Both the position numbers and the translations under genes were made by a program. Positions 55,172-64,000 of a stretch of 64,000 bases of DNA are shown here, in pieces. Every line of letters starts with the position of its first letter. The first letter of the stretch is position 1. This stretch comes from Crocinitomicaceae bacterium (GTDB lineage Bacteria; Bacteroidota; Bacteroidia; Flavobacteriales_D; Crocinitomicaceae), in NCBI GenBank assembly GCA_017983465.1, contig JAGOBK010000004.1:282652-346651 (forward strand). The letters are read 5' to 3'. The notes beneath the pieces were generated by a model. The model was not told the origin of the DNA, did no database searches, and saw only the letters and a program-made list of their open reading frames with translations.

Positions 55172-57073
55172 ATGGAAAATCACATAAAAGCACTGATTCT
55201 AGGGCACGCAACGACTTTGTTTGGACAAGAGATTGATGAACAATTGATTCAATTTCAAGTCACAAGAAAAGATGTGGAAGGTGATTTGACCTTAGTTGTT
55301 TTTCCATTTGTGAAATTGCTTCGTTGTACTCCTTTAGATGCAGGACAAAAAATCGGAGATTTCATTGAACAACACGTTCCTGATGTAGAGAAATGCATTG
55401 TTGTGAATGGATTCTTGAATATTGTTTTCTCCAAAAATTATTGGTTGTCTCAACTAAATGAGGTCTATCAATCATCTTCTTATGGTTTTGCTCCAAAAGG
55501 TTCGAAGCCGACGATTATGGTGGAATATTCCTCTCCGAATACAAATAAACCCTTGCATTTAGGACACCTTCGAAATAATTTCTTAGGCTATTCCGTGGCA
55601 GAGATTTTGAAAGCGGACGGACATGAAGTCATCAAAACTCAGGTGATTAATGACCGTGGAATACATATTTGTAAAAGCATGTTGGCCTGGGAAAAATTCT
55701 CACCTTTAAATGAAAGAGGAGAGCGAGAAACACCACAAAATACCGGATTAAAAGGTGACAAGCTCGTTGGGAAGTATTATGTGGAATTTGACAAGCATTT
55801 ACAAAAAGAGGCCAAAGAAATCATTTCCGCTTGGGAAAATGGTGATTTTTCTTCTTGCTCAGATGAGGTAAAAACTGCATTTGCCAATTTTCAAACAGCG
55901 AAAGTCGACAAAGACGAAAAAGCCATCCAAGGAATTGATGATAAAATCAAAGAATTGGCAAAAAATAATACGAGCATCCTTCTAGAAGCCAAAGAAATGT
56001 TGGTAAAATGGGAAGCACGTGATCCCCAGGTTTATTTACTGTGGACAACCATGAATTCGTGGGTATATGATGGATTTGAAAGTACCTACACGAAAATGGG
56101 TGTGGATTTCGATAAGTTGTATTTTGAATCCGAAACCTATTTGTTAGGGAAGGACCAAGTGATGAAAGGAATTGCGGATGGTGTGTTTTTTCAAAAACCT
56201 GATGGATCAGTCTGGATCGATTTAACCGCTGATGGTCTTGACGAGAAATTAGTTCTTCGTTCGGATGGTACAGCTGTATATATGACACAGGATATCGGAA
56301 CGGCAATTGACCGTTTTCATGATTTTCCGAGCTTGAATGGAATGGTGTATACCGTTGGAAATGAGCAAGATTATCACTTCAAAGTCTTGTTCCTAATTTT
56401 GAAGAAACTAGGTTATTCATGGGCTGAAAATTGCTACCATTTATCATATGGTATGGTAGACTTACCAACGGGAAAAATGAAGTCTCGTGAGGGAACAGTG
56501 GTTGATGCGGATGATTTGATGGATGAAGTCATTGAAAAAGCAGCTGAAATGACCAAAGAACGTGGACACATTGAATCGTTAAGCGAGGAGGAGCGAAGCA
56601 CACTTTTTGAACAAATTGGTTTAGGTGGATTAAAATATTATTTATTGAAAGTCGATCCGAAAAAACGCATGATGTTTAATCCTGAAGAGTCGATTGACTT
56701 AACCGGAAATACAGGTCCTTTCATTCAATATGCGCATGCCCGAATTTCCACTTTGTTACAGCGTGCGGGAACGATAGATGTAAGTGATATTCAATCAGCA
56801 AATTTGATTCATGAGGAAAAGGAAATCATCAAATTATTGACACATTTCCCGCAAGTCATTCACGAAGCAGCAAGCGGATTTTCACCGGCAATCGTAGCCA
56901 ATTACATTTACGATTTAGTGAAGACTTACAATCATTTTTATCAAGCAGTGAAAATTCTTTCCGAAGAAAACGCAGCGAATAAAAATCTGAGATTAGCGAT
57001 GAGTGAATGTGTGCGACGAACAATTCAACAAAGCTTACAGGTTTTAGGTGTTCAGGCGCCGATGAAGATGTAA
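55172..57073 (+). CDS. argS: Arginyl-tRNA synthetase
   Basis: Charges tRNA-Arg. The 633-residue protein has an N-terminal domain (residues about 1-115). The signature VEYSSPNTNKPLHLGHLRNN near residues 116-135 contains the HIGH-type HLGH. A helical insertion with NFQTAKVDKDEKAIQG lies near 235-250. TGKMKSREGTVV near 430 takes the place of KMSKS. The last 110 residues are the anticodon-binding domain. It follows the arginase gene by two bases and converges on topB. Confidence 0.95.
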   Translation: MENHIKALILGHATTLFGQEIDEQLIQFQVTRKDVEGDLTLVVFPFVKLLRCTPLDAGQKIGDFIEQHVPDVEKCIVVNGFLNIVFSKNYWLSQLNEVYQSSSYGFAPKGSKPTIMVEYSSPNTNKPLHLGHLRNNFLGYSVAEILKADGHEVIKTQVINDRGIHICKSMLAWEKFSPLNERGERETPQNTGLKGDKLVGKYYVEFDKHLQKEAKEIISAWENGDFSSCSDEVKTAFANFQTAKVDKDEKAIQGIDDKIKELAKNNTSILLEAKEMLVKWEARDPQVYLLWTTMNSWVYDGFESTYTKMGVDFDKLYFESETYLLGKDQVMKGIADGVFFQKPDGSVWIDLTADGLDEKLVLRSDGTAVYMTQDIGTAIDRFHDFPSLNGMVYTVGNEQDYHFKVLFLILKKLGYSWAENCYHLSYGMVDLPTGKMKSREGTVVDADDLMDEVIEKAAEMTKERGHIESLSEEERSTLFEQIGLGGLKYYLLKVDPKKRMMFNPEESIDLTGNTGPFIQYAHARISTLLQRAGTIDVSDIQSANLIHEEKEIIKLLTHFPQVIHEAASGFSPAIVANYIYDLVKTYNHFYQAVKILSEENAANKNLRLAMSECVRRTIQQSLQVLGVQAPMKM

Positions 57074-57077
57074 GAAT

Positions 57078-58865
57078 TTACCTTCCAAAAATCACCTCAT
57101 CTGTCAGCTCGCGTACCATCAGAAACAATTCTTCTTTGAAGGTTTGTGCCTCATAGGTGCCTTTTTCAATCTGACGCAGTTTGTGTTCCCATTGACCCGT
57201 TAATTCTGGACTTTTCAGCAATTCACTTTTGATGGTGTCAATCAGGTTCATTCCGGTATCGGTAGCTACAAGATTTTTCTTTTTCTTTTCGATGTATTTG
57301 CGTTTGAATAGCGTTTCGATAATGTTCGCACGTGTCGATGGACGTCCGATGCCATTCTCTTTCATGATTTCACGCATTTCTTCGTTTTCCACTAATTTCC
57401 CTGCGGATTCCATCGCGCGTAAAAGTGTAGCTTCTGTGTAATATTTTGGAGCACTTGTTTTTCCCTTATGAATTAAAGGTTGATGAGGACCGCTTTCGCC
57501 TTTTTCAAAAATCGGTAGGATTTTATCCTCGCTTTCACCTTCTTTTTTCTTGCTTCCAGATTCTTTGTTTTCTGCCTTGAGATCATCGTATATCACGCGC
57601 CAACCTTTATCCAAGATTTGCTTTCCGGTGGCTTTGAATTCGAGGGCATCGACTTTTCCTAATACGGTGGTATTCGATATTTTACATTCAGGATAGAAAA
57701 CGGCGATAAATCGTCGGCAAATCAAATCGTATACGCGTTGTTCGTCTGGTGTGATACCTGTCGGCGCTACACCTGTTGGAATGATCGCGTGGTGATCTGT
57801 GATTTTTTTATCGTCAAATATCTGTTTGGACTTTGGAATTGGTTTTCCTTGTAGTGCATCCGTGAATCGTTTGTAATCGCGCAATCCATTCAGGATGTTC
57901 GGAATCTTGGGATGTAAATCCTCCGATAAATATGTCGTGTCTACGCGTGGATAGGTCACTAACTTCTTTTCGTATAAACTTTGAATCTTCGTCAAGGTTT
58001 CTTCGGCGCTGTATGCGTAATAACGATTCCCGTCCACTTGAAGGGACGTTAAATCATACAAACGTGGATTTCCTTCTTTTCCATCTTTTTGTTCGAAAGA
58101 GGTCACTTCAAAAGGCTTGTCTTGTAAATATGCTAGACCTTTGTCAGCTTTATCTTTGGAATGTAAACGATCAATTTGACAATGAAATTCGGTTTCTCGA
58201 TAGATTGTTTTTAGTTCCCAGTATTCTTCTGCTTTAAATGCATTGATTTCTTTTTGTCGCTGAACGATCATCGCTAATGTCGGCGTTTGAACGCGTCCAA
58301 CAGACAAGGTCATTTTATCTCGTCCAAATTTACGTGTGTACAGCCGTGTTCCGTTGATGCCAAGCACCCAATCACCCACAGCGCGTGAATTTCCTGCCGC
58401 AAAAAGATTGTCGAATTCTTTGGAGTCACGCAATTTGTTGAATCCGTCTTTAATGGCTTCTTCTGTTAGGGAAGAAATCCATAAGCGTTTCACAGGAACT
58501 TTGCATTTCGCTTTGATGAGCACCCAACGTTGAATCAACTCTCCTTCTTGTCCAGCATCCCCGCAATTAATGACTTCTTCAGCTTGTGTCATTAAAGTTT
58601 CAATGACTTTGAATTGACGTTTCGCACCTTCGTCTTCACGTAATTTGATGCCGAATTGACCGGGAATAATCGGTAAATCTTCCAATTTCCAATATTTCCA
58701 ATTCGGATTATAGTCCTCCGGATCCTTCAAGGAACACAAATGTCCAAAAACCCAGGTTACGCAATAGCCGTTTCCTTCTAGGTAGCCATCTCGACGATTT
58801 TTAGCTCCTAGAATCTCCGCTAAATCACGGGCAACGCTTGGTTTTTCGGCAATACAAAGTTTCAT
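57078..58865 (-). CDS. topB: DNA topoisomerase III, short form
   Basis: Type IA topoisomerase that decatenates single-strand crossings. The 595-residue protein begins MKLCIAEKPSVARDLAEIL (TOPRIM). NCGDAGQEGELIQRW near residue 100 supplies the acidic site. The catalytic Tyr lies in LVTYPRVDTTYLSEDL near residue 307, and GIGRPSTRANIIETLFKR near 515 ends the core. No zinc-finger C-terminus is present, shorter than many relatives of about 650-700 residues, but the core is complete. It is on the opposite strand from argS, ending four bases from its stop. Confidence 0.93.
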   Translation of the reverse strand: MKLCIAEKPSVARDLAEILGAKNRRDGYLEGNGYCVTWVFGHLCSLKDPEDYNPNWKYWKLEDLPIIPGQFGIKLREDEGAKRQFKVIETLMTQAEEVINCGDAGQEGELIQRWVLIKAKCKVPVKRLWISSLTEEAIKDGFNKLRDSKEFDNLFAAGNSRAVGDWVLGINGTRLYTRKFGRDKMTLSVGRVQTPTLAMIVQRQKEINAFKAEEYWELKTIYRETEFHCQIDRLHSKDKADKGLAYLQDKPFEVTSFEQKDGKEGNPRLYDLTSLQVDGNRYYAYSAEETLTKIQSLYEKKLVTYPRVDTTYLSEDLHPKIPNILNGLRDYKRFTDALQGKPIPKSKQIFDDKKITDHHAIIPTGVAPTGITPDEQRVYDLICRRFIAVFYPECKISNTTVLGKVDALEFKATGKQILDKGWRVIYDDLKAENKESGSKKKEGESEDKILPIFEKGESGPHQPLIHKGKTSAPKYYTEATLLRAMESAGKLVENEEMREIMKENGIGRPSTRANIIETLFKRKYIEKKKKNLVATDTGMNLIDTIKSELLKSPELTGQWEHKLRQIEKGTYEAQTFKEELFLMVRELTDEVIFGR

Positions 58866-58887
58866 TGAAAGGTAAACATATGAATCT

Positions 58888-58895
58888 CAAAAATA
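58888..58895 (-). promoter_or_regulatory. Candidate -7 box for topB
   Basis: Minus-strand TATTTTTG, a TAnnTTTG match 22 bases before ATG 58865. No -33 partner. Confidence 0.35.
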
Positions 58896-58978
58896 GGAAA
58901 GAATGTGCCTTTATTTACACGTGGACACCGAGAGTTATGAACGATTTTTCACAAGAAAAATATTTTTTAATCAAGGAA

Positions 58979-59008
58979 TTGTAACCAATCGAAAAAGTTG
59001 CATTTTTG
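58979..59008 (+). promoter_or_regulatory. Candidate promoter of the 59029-62464 pair
   Basis: TTG at 58979-58981 and CATTTTTG at 59001-59008 (one mismatch to TAnnTTTG) are separated by 19 bases, the right spacing. It lies 20 bases before ATG 59029. Confidence 0.4.
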
Positions 59009-59028
59009 TACTTGATTATCAGCTTTTC

Positions 59029-60123
59029 ATGAAAAAAATCCTACTTGTTCTAAGTTTATTTTGTTTGATTATCCTTGGATTTGTTTTCAATCCATTTCAA
59101 CCCAAAAATACCTCACCCATTAAGGCTTTTTATTATTGGAAAAACTACGATAATTATTGGTTCGATTCAGAAAGACTCGATACTTTACAGGTTCGTAAAC
59201 TGTATGTCAAGTATTTTGAGGTGGATTACGATCCGGATTTGGGACCTGTTCCTAAAGCAAAAACGGAACTGACCATGAGTCGAACCACATGGGACTACGA
59301 AAAACAACAAGACATTCCATCGAACGTTGCGAAACTGAGCGTTATTCCAACGGTCTTTATTTTAAATTCTGTTTTTAAAGAGCATGAACTCAACACAAGG
59401 GAAATGGCGAAAAATATTCTGTTCCTTGTTTTAAAGAAATACGAAGAAAATATGGAGGGATTTTCTTGTCCAAAGGAAATTCAAATCGACTGTGACTGGA
59501 CAGAATCCACTAAAAAGATCTACATGCGTTTTCTTCGCGAACTGAAACAAGAAATGAAAAAAAACGAGTCCTTGGAAAACACGCAGCTTTCCGCTACGCT
59601 GAGATTGTATGCATATAAGTTCCCAGATCGAATGGGTGTCTTACCTGTGGATCGCGCCATGTTGATGTGTTATAATTTGCTCACTCCAAGAGAGTCCGGG
59701 AATCGTAATTCCATTTTGGACATCCAGGAATTGAAAAAATACTTGGAAGGAGCGGATGATTATCCTGTCGCTTTGGATGTTGCCTTGCCGACCTATTCCA
59801 ATGTTCAGGTCTTTCAGAACAAACAATTTAAAAGTTTATTCTACAAAGAGGACAGCACCTTTTTATCCTACTTGAAACCCTTAAATCCACCATTCTATTT
59901 AATCAGCAAGGACACGCTCGTAGATGAGGTTTATCTGCGAAAAGGCGATCATTTGAAAGTAGAACGAGTTTCCGCAAAACAGATTCGTGAAGCAATCGAT
60001 GTGATCAATCAAGAGGTTTACTTTAAAGATCGTCCTACAATGGCTTTGTTTCACTTAGATTCAGATGAATTAAGAAAATACACACATGAAGAATTGGTTG
60101 GTTTTTATAAGCGTCTTCGTTAG
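59029..60123 (+). CDS. Uncharacterised exported protein, TIM-barrel-like
   Basis: I do not recognise a named family with confidence. ATG 59029 gives a single N-terminal hydrophobic signal/anchor (LLVLSLFCLIILGFVF); the frame is open upstream, but that part is not signal-like. The rest of the 364-residue protein looks like an alpha/beta barrel: KAFYYWKNYDNYW near 33, LYVKYFEVDYDP near 55, LSVIPTVFILNSVF near 100, EIQIDCDWTES near 145 (Asp-rich strand end, like a glycosidase active site), LSATLRLYAYK near 180, and MLMCYNLLTPRES near 202. Similar to DUF3142-type proteins by eye. It overlaps the next gene by 38 bases. Confidence 0.72.
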   Translation: MKKILLVLSLFCLIILGFVFNPFQPKNTSPIKAFYYWKNYDNYWFDSERLDTLQVRKLYVKYFEVDYDPDLGPVPKAKTELTMSRTTWDYEKQQDIPSNVAKLSVIPTVFILNSVFKEHELNTREMAKNILFLVLKKYEENMEGFSCPKEIQIDCDWTESTKKIYMRFLRELKQEMKKNESLENTQLSATLRLYAYKFPDRMGVLPVDRAMLMCYNLLTPRESGNRNSILDIQELKKYLEGADDYPVALDVALPTYSNVQVFQNKQFKSLFYKEDSTFLSYLKPLNPPFYLISKDTLVDEVYLRKGDHLKVERVSAKQIREAIDVINQEVYFKDRPTMALFHLDSDELRKYTHEELVGFYKRLR

Positions 60124-62464
60124 TTTAAAGGCGTTTTCTTGTGGGGGATGGTATCCGGAAGGAGAATCCGTGCGTTATTCCATATTTACTGGAATGCCAT
60201 CCTTTTATCCCAGTTTTCGCTTGTTTGAGTACGAAAATAGTTCGAGTTATAATGATGCTCGGGATTTCAACTGTCAGGCCTTGGAAGATGAAAATTTACG
60301 CTTGTGGCAAGACTTTTTTATGGGAAAAATAGATGTTTCTAGTTTAAACGAGGCGATTTATTACCTAAGTTATAGTCAAATTAGAGAAGGTAAACATCCC
60401 AACAAGCTTGTTCAACTGTTGCGTCAACCTGCTTATCAAGATGTGAAGGACTATTTGCTTTTCGCTAAAAACATGTCCAAATATTCAACGGGAACTTCCT
60501 TGGATCCATGGGAAAAGGAAGAAGTGAAATTAAAACGTAGCATCAATGCGTCCATTTCGTTGTCCTGTGCAAAAGCTCGAAAAGCCAAACGATTGGAATT
60601 GAAAAAACGATATGCACATTTAGCCATTCGCCTTGCCTACTATTCCAATCAACTTCCGAAAGTGAAATCCATTTACAAGGCCTTTTTTGAGGGACAAAAA
60701 ACGAAATCGGTTGTTGACTATTGGGCGATGCATTTTCGCTACAATTTGGATAAAATCAGCGATGAAACCATTATTCATCGCGCGGAGGTATTTCGTCATT
60801 CCAACGATAAAAAATTGGCGACGTATTTGAATTTTAAAGTCATTCCGGTGAAGGATGTACAGCATGCGCTTTCAACTACTAAGAACGCCAAAGAAAAGGC
60901 GAATATTCTCGCATTGACCATGGTGCAAAAATTGGATCCGGCTTTGGATAACTTAAAATCCCTTCACCAATTAGACCCACAAAACCCAGCTTTTGAATTT
61001 TTAGTACAGCGTGAAATCACGAAAATAGAAGATTGGATTTTGACACCCTACTATACAGAATTTTCACCAGCGATTGTGGCATACAGTTGGGAAAATTATT
61101 GGGGTCAATGGGATAATTCTGGCAACTATGAACAAGCACTCATGCGCGGAAGAAGAAACTTTGATCAGTCCTATGCCCGTCGTTTCGCTCAGTTCATCGA
61201 TCAGATAAAGTCAGAAAATACTACTGACTTGAAGCTGTATGCGTTCTACGCCCATTGGTTGGCAGGTGATAAAATCAAATTAAATGAGTTAAAGTCGATT
61301 TCTGTTTCAGATGAAAACATGAAGCAGTTCAAAGAGCGCATGTATGCACTAGCGATGGTGCGTGATTTAGGAAACGCAACATTGGATGATCCATTGCTTC
61401 AATCCATTTTGAAACGTGAAGTGGAAAATCACAATGATCGTTTTGTGTTCTCTGTTGCCCGTGAATTGGAATTTAGAGGAAATAAAATAGATGCGGCGTA
61501 TTTATTTGCTTCATTAAACAAATCGCTAAATTACATGGATGACAGCGACGCATTACCGGGTGCATTTTGGCAAATAAAGAAAGGGAAGAACGCATCGAAT
61601 TATGGGTATTATGAGGATTATTTCTTTTACATGGATGATGCCTACACCTTGTCTGAAATTCACCAAGTCTACCAGGATTTACTTCGTCCAACCAAGGAAA
61701 AATCGTCCTTTGACACGTGGAAAAAAAGTTTCTTGCTTCAACAAAAAGACCGTGTGGCTGACTTAATAGGGACAAAGTTCATTCGTTTACATCAATTCGA
61801 TAAAGCCTTGGTCTATTTCGAACAAGTCAATGACACACTCTGGAAAAGTGATGCATATCCGTACAAGACCTTTTTAAACGCCAATCCTTTTTACACGACC
61901 TTCTATCAAGAGCACCAGCAGTCAAAAGCAGATTCCATCCATTTTACTAAAACGACGATGGTCCGAGAGTTTTTAAGATTGCGCGCTTGTTACAATCGTT
62001 CCAAAGATGACTTGAAAGCCAAGTATGCCTTTTACTTGGGGAATTTTTGTTTCAATCTGACGCAATACGGCAATTCGTGGATGATGAGACGTTATGCATG
62101 GTCCAATTCTTACATTGCGACGAATTTTCCGGATCAACGTGAATATTACCAGTGTGATTTAGCTAAATCGTATTACCTGAAAGGTTATCGAAGTACAAGA
62201 AACAAGGAGATGAAAGCCTTGTGTTTACGCATGGCGGGACGCTGTGAAAAATATCGAATCAATGCGAAAAGCGAATTCAATCCGGCATATGAATTTGGAC
62301 GAAACGATCAGCCTTATCGTGAGAATTACGGTGATTGGATTTTCGCACAGAACTCCTATTATCAAAAATTAAAAAAGGAGTTTCCGGAACAGTACGATGA
62401 CCTTATCAGTAACTGCTATAGCTTTAAACGCTATTATGCGGATTTGAAAAAAGTAGGGAAATAA
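60086..62464 (+). CDS. Large exported helical (TPR-like) protein of unknown function
   Basis: The ATG at 60086 lies inside the previous gene in another frame and yields a clean signal peptide, MKNWLVFISVFVSLKAFSC, which supports it. The mature N-terminus CGGWYPEGESVRYSIF could make it a lipoprotein (AFSC). The rest of the 792-residue protein is helical with irregular TPR/SEL1-like units (for example LHQFDKALVYFEQVNDTLW near residue 570). The C-terminal third is rich in Tyr, Arg and Trp. No enzyme motif is visible. The 38-base overlap with the barrel protein suggests that the two act together at the envelope. Confidence 0.75.
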   Translation: MKNWLVFISVFVSLKAFSCGGWYPEGESVRYSIFTGMPSFYPSFRLFEYENSSSYNDARDFNCQALEDENLRLWQDFFMGKIDVSSLNEAIYYLSYSQIREGKHPNKLVQLLRQPAYQDVKDYLLFAKNMSKYSTGTSLDPWEKEEVKLKRSINASISLSCAKARKAKRLELKKRYAHLAIRLAYYSNQLPKVKSIYKAFFEGQKTKSVVDYWAMHFRYNLDKISDETIIHRAEVFRHSNDKKLATYLNFKVIPVKDVQHALSTTKNAKEKANILALTMVQKLDPALDNLKSLHQLDPQNPAFEFLVQREITKIEDWILTPYYTEFSPAIVAYSWENYWGQWDNSGNYEQALMRGRRNFDQSYARRFAQFIDQIKSENTTDLKLYAFYAHWLAGDKIKLNELKSISVSDENMKQFKERMYALAMVRDLGNATLDDPLLQSILKREVENHNDRFVFSVARELEFRGNKIDAAYLFASLNKSLNYMDDSDALPGAFWQIKKGKNASNYGYYEDYFFYMDDAYTLSEIHQVYQDLLRPTKEKSSFDTWKKSFLLQQKDRVADLIGTKFIRLHQFDKALVYFEQVNDTLWKSDAYPYKTFLNANPFYTTFYQEHQQSKADSIHFTKTTMVREFLRLRACYNRSKDDLKAKYAFYLGNFCFNLTQYGNSWMMRRYAWSNSYIATNFPDQREYYQCDLAKSYYLKGYRSTRNKEMKALCLRMAGRCEKYRINAKSEFNPAYEFGRNDQPYRENYGDWIFAQNSYYQKLKKEFPEQYDDLISNCYSFKRYYADLKKVGK

Positions 62465-62491
62465 AAAAAGCGGTGATCAACACCGCTTTTT
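62463..62491 (+). terminator. Bidirectional terminator before dsbD
   Basis: GCGGTG-ATCAA-CACCGC with A-run and T-run flanks, located between the convergent stops of the 60086 gene and dsbD. Confidence 0.85.
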
Positions 62492-62492
62492 A

Positions 62493-64000
62493 CTATTTTT
62501 TGAAGGCGCTCATGCCTTTCATCAAGAACGCTTTGTAGGTTTTAACGTCGGGAGTATATCCAATGGCTTCGGTCAGGTCATTTCCTTCACTGTCAACTAC
62601 TACGTAAAGCGGTTGTTGGAAACTTCCATATTTCTCCATTTCTAAGTCCGCCCATTTGTTTCCAACGGTTTTGATGTTTCCGCTAAGCTTTGAAACACGT
62701 ACCTCGTTTGCTGGTAGTGGTGTGCGGTCGTCTACGTACAAGGAAACGATTACAAATTGTTTTTGCAACAGTGGACGAATTTCGTCGTTGGTCCAAACAG
62801 TTGATTCGGTTTTACGACAGTTTTGACACGCATAACCGGTAAAATCTAGTAGGATCGGTAAGTTCTTTTTCTTCGCGTATTCTTGTCCAATTGTTAAATC
62901 GTGGAATACTAAAATCGAACCATCTCCAACTGGATGCATGTCAGCAGCGTATTGAACAGAAATGGAATCCGTTCCAAGTCCTGTCTCTAATCCACCATTT
63001 ACCCAACGGAAGTTGTCTTCTGAATGTGTTCTCGGTGGTGCAATTCCGTCAATTAACGTCAATGGCGCACCAAACATTCCCGTAAATAAATACACAGAGA
63101 ACGTTAATGCAACTAAGGCAAACATGAAACGTGGAACACCCAATTTCTCTACTGGTGAATCGTGAGAGAAACGAATTTTTCCAAGTAGGTAAATTCCCAT
63201 GATGAGGAATAAGACAAACCAAATCGCTACGAACCACTCACGAGTCAATAGGTCCCAATGGTATGCTAAATCTACGGAGGATAAGAATTTCAATGCCAAC
63301 GCCAACTCAGCTAATCCAAGAACTACTTTTACGGAATTCAACCATCCACCGGATTGCGGTAAGGAATTCAACCATCCTGGGAAAATCGCGAAGATGGTGA
63401 ACGGAATCGCTAAAGCTAAAGAGAATCCGGTCATTCCAATCGCTGGAGTTAAGTATGATCCAGAAGTTGAGGCTTCCACTAATAAGGTTCCAATGATTGG
63501 TCCTGTACAAGAGAAGGAAACCAATCCCAAGGTAAAGGCCATGAAGAAAATGCCAATGTAGCCACCACGATCGGCTTGTTTGTCCATTTTATTCACCCAT
63601 GAATTTGGCAATTGAATTTCAAATGCTCCAAGGAAAGAGAAGGCGAACAATACGAAAATACCGAAGAAGATGAGGTTCATCCATAAATTCGTCGATAAAT
63701 CATTTAAGCCCAATGGACCCATTGCCGCTGTGAAGATTAAGCCAAATGTTACGTAGATTAATACGATGGACGTACCGTAAACCAATGCTTTGAAGATTCC
63801 CTCTTTACGTGTTTTGGATTGTTTCGTGAAGAACGTCACGGTCATTGGAATCATCGGGAACATACACGGAGTTACTAATGCAACTAGACCAGCGAGGAAA
63901 CCAGCGATGAAGATCACCAAATTGGAGTCCTTTTCTTTTTTCTTTTTATTGTCCAGTTTACTCGGCTCCATGTGTGTTTTCGCACCGCTTGTGGTATCAG
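62493..64000 (-). CDS. dsbD: Thiol:disulfide interchange protein DsbD, N-terminus outside window
   Basis: Passes electrons across the inner membrane to the periplasm. The frame remains open to the window end (preceding residues DTTSGAKTH before Met at 63971), so the N-terminal DsbD-alpha domain probably lies outside. The visible part has the CcdA-like membrane domain with Cys in LVTPCMFPMIPMT near residue 36 and VSFSCTGPIIGT near 155, about eight membrane helices, and a C-terminal thioredoxin domain. That domain has the active site FTGYACQNCRKTE near 377 (CQNC). The cis-Pro lies in SFQQPLYVVV. Met 63971 could be mistaken for the start. Confidence 0.9.
   Translation of the reverse strand, partial: DTTSGAKTHMEPSKLDNKKKKEKDSNLVIFIAGFLAGLVALVTPCMFPMIPMTVTFFTKQSKTRKEGIFKALVYGTSIVLIYVTFGLIFTAAMGPLGLNDLSTNLWMNLIFFGIFVLFAFSFLGAFEIQLPNSWVNKMDKQADRGGYIGIFFMAFTLGLVSFSCTGPIIGTLLVEASTSGSYLTPAIGMTGFSLALAIPFTIFAIFPGWLNSLPQSGGWLNSVKVVLGLAELALALKFLSSVDLAYHWDLLTREWFVAIWFVLFLIMGIYLLGKIRFSHDSPVEKLGVPRFMFALVALTFSVYLFTGMFGAPLTLIDGIAPPRTHSEDNFRWVNGGLETGLGTDSISVQYAADMHPVGDGSILVFHDLTIGQEYAKKKNLPILLDFTGYACQNCRKTESTVWTNDEIRPLLQKQFVIVSLYVDDRTPLPANEVRVSKLSGNIKTVGNKWADLEMEKYGSFQQPLYVVVDSEGNDLTEAIGYTPDVKTYKAFLMKGMSAFKK

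Noticed and set aside
63971..64000. dsbD starting at Met 63971
   Set aside because: The frame continues open to the edge, and DsbD normally has an N-terminal periplasmic domain, so the Met is probably internal.

Overview
The window is AT-rich chromosomal DNA from a member of the Bacteroidota, most likely a gliding Flavobacteriales-type bacterium. Supporting signs are the gliding genes gldD and gldE next to ssb, secreted proteins with type IX secretion (T9SS) C-terminal sorting domains, a TonB-dependent receptor with a carboxypeptidase-like N-terminal extension, a DUF4249 lipoprotein, an S9B dipeptidyl peptidase, and many promoter-like boxes of the Bacteroidota form TAnnTTTG (with TTTG about 19-20 bp upstream). 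A family such as Crocinitomicaceae is only a guess. There is no rRNA, insertion sequence, phage gene or CRISPR array. Coding density is high and no gap between genes exceeds about 300 bases.

Layout. 1-1217: edge-truncated OmpA-type lipoprotein. 1278-6425 (minus): folK, gldD, gldE, ssb, topA. 6628-11189 (plus): miaB, a sigma-54 activator without a sensor domain, lptE, a TPR protein and secG, closed by a terminator. 11320-13255: groES-groEL. 13407-18059: an SRAP-family DNA-protein crosslink protein and a three-gene set of uncharacterised envelope proteins. 18056-20773 (minus): dusB, manC and a SprT-like metalloprotease. 20846-22353: a Mla-type lipid transporter permease and ATPase. 22462-23959: tRNA-Leu(TAG) and trigger factor. 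24012-26300: oxyR divergent from an ahpC-thioredoxin-small protein operon, a peroxide-defence unit. 26417-28308: prfA and pyrF. 28319-33220: a tiny lipoprotein, an Omp85-like protein, rdgB, folB, gltX and a small coiled-coil protein.

33260-43389 (minus) is the most distinctive part. It is a tightly packed run of a secreted lamin-tail-domain protein, a TonB-dependent receptor, a secreted T9SS endonuclease I, a 5'-nucleotidase split over two genes, a DUF4249 lipoprotein and a T9SS beta-helix protein. Read together, it looks like a locus for using extracellular DNA or nucleotides: cut DNA outside the cell, import pieces through the receptor, and remove phosphate in the periplasm. Its leader carries repeated AGGTG/CACCT arms around a candidate promoter.

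43636-64000: dipeptidyl peptidase IV, citrate synthase, a THUMP RNA methyltransferase, a patatin fused to an outer-membrane barrel, ftsK, a secreted unknown, an arginase-family enzyme, argS, topB, an overlapping pair of large uncharacterised exported proteins, and the C-terminal part of dsbD cut off by the window end. Most of the window is housekeeping. The candidates for less-described biology are the nucleic-acid utilisation locus, the 14148-18059 triad and the 59029-62464 pair.
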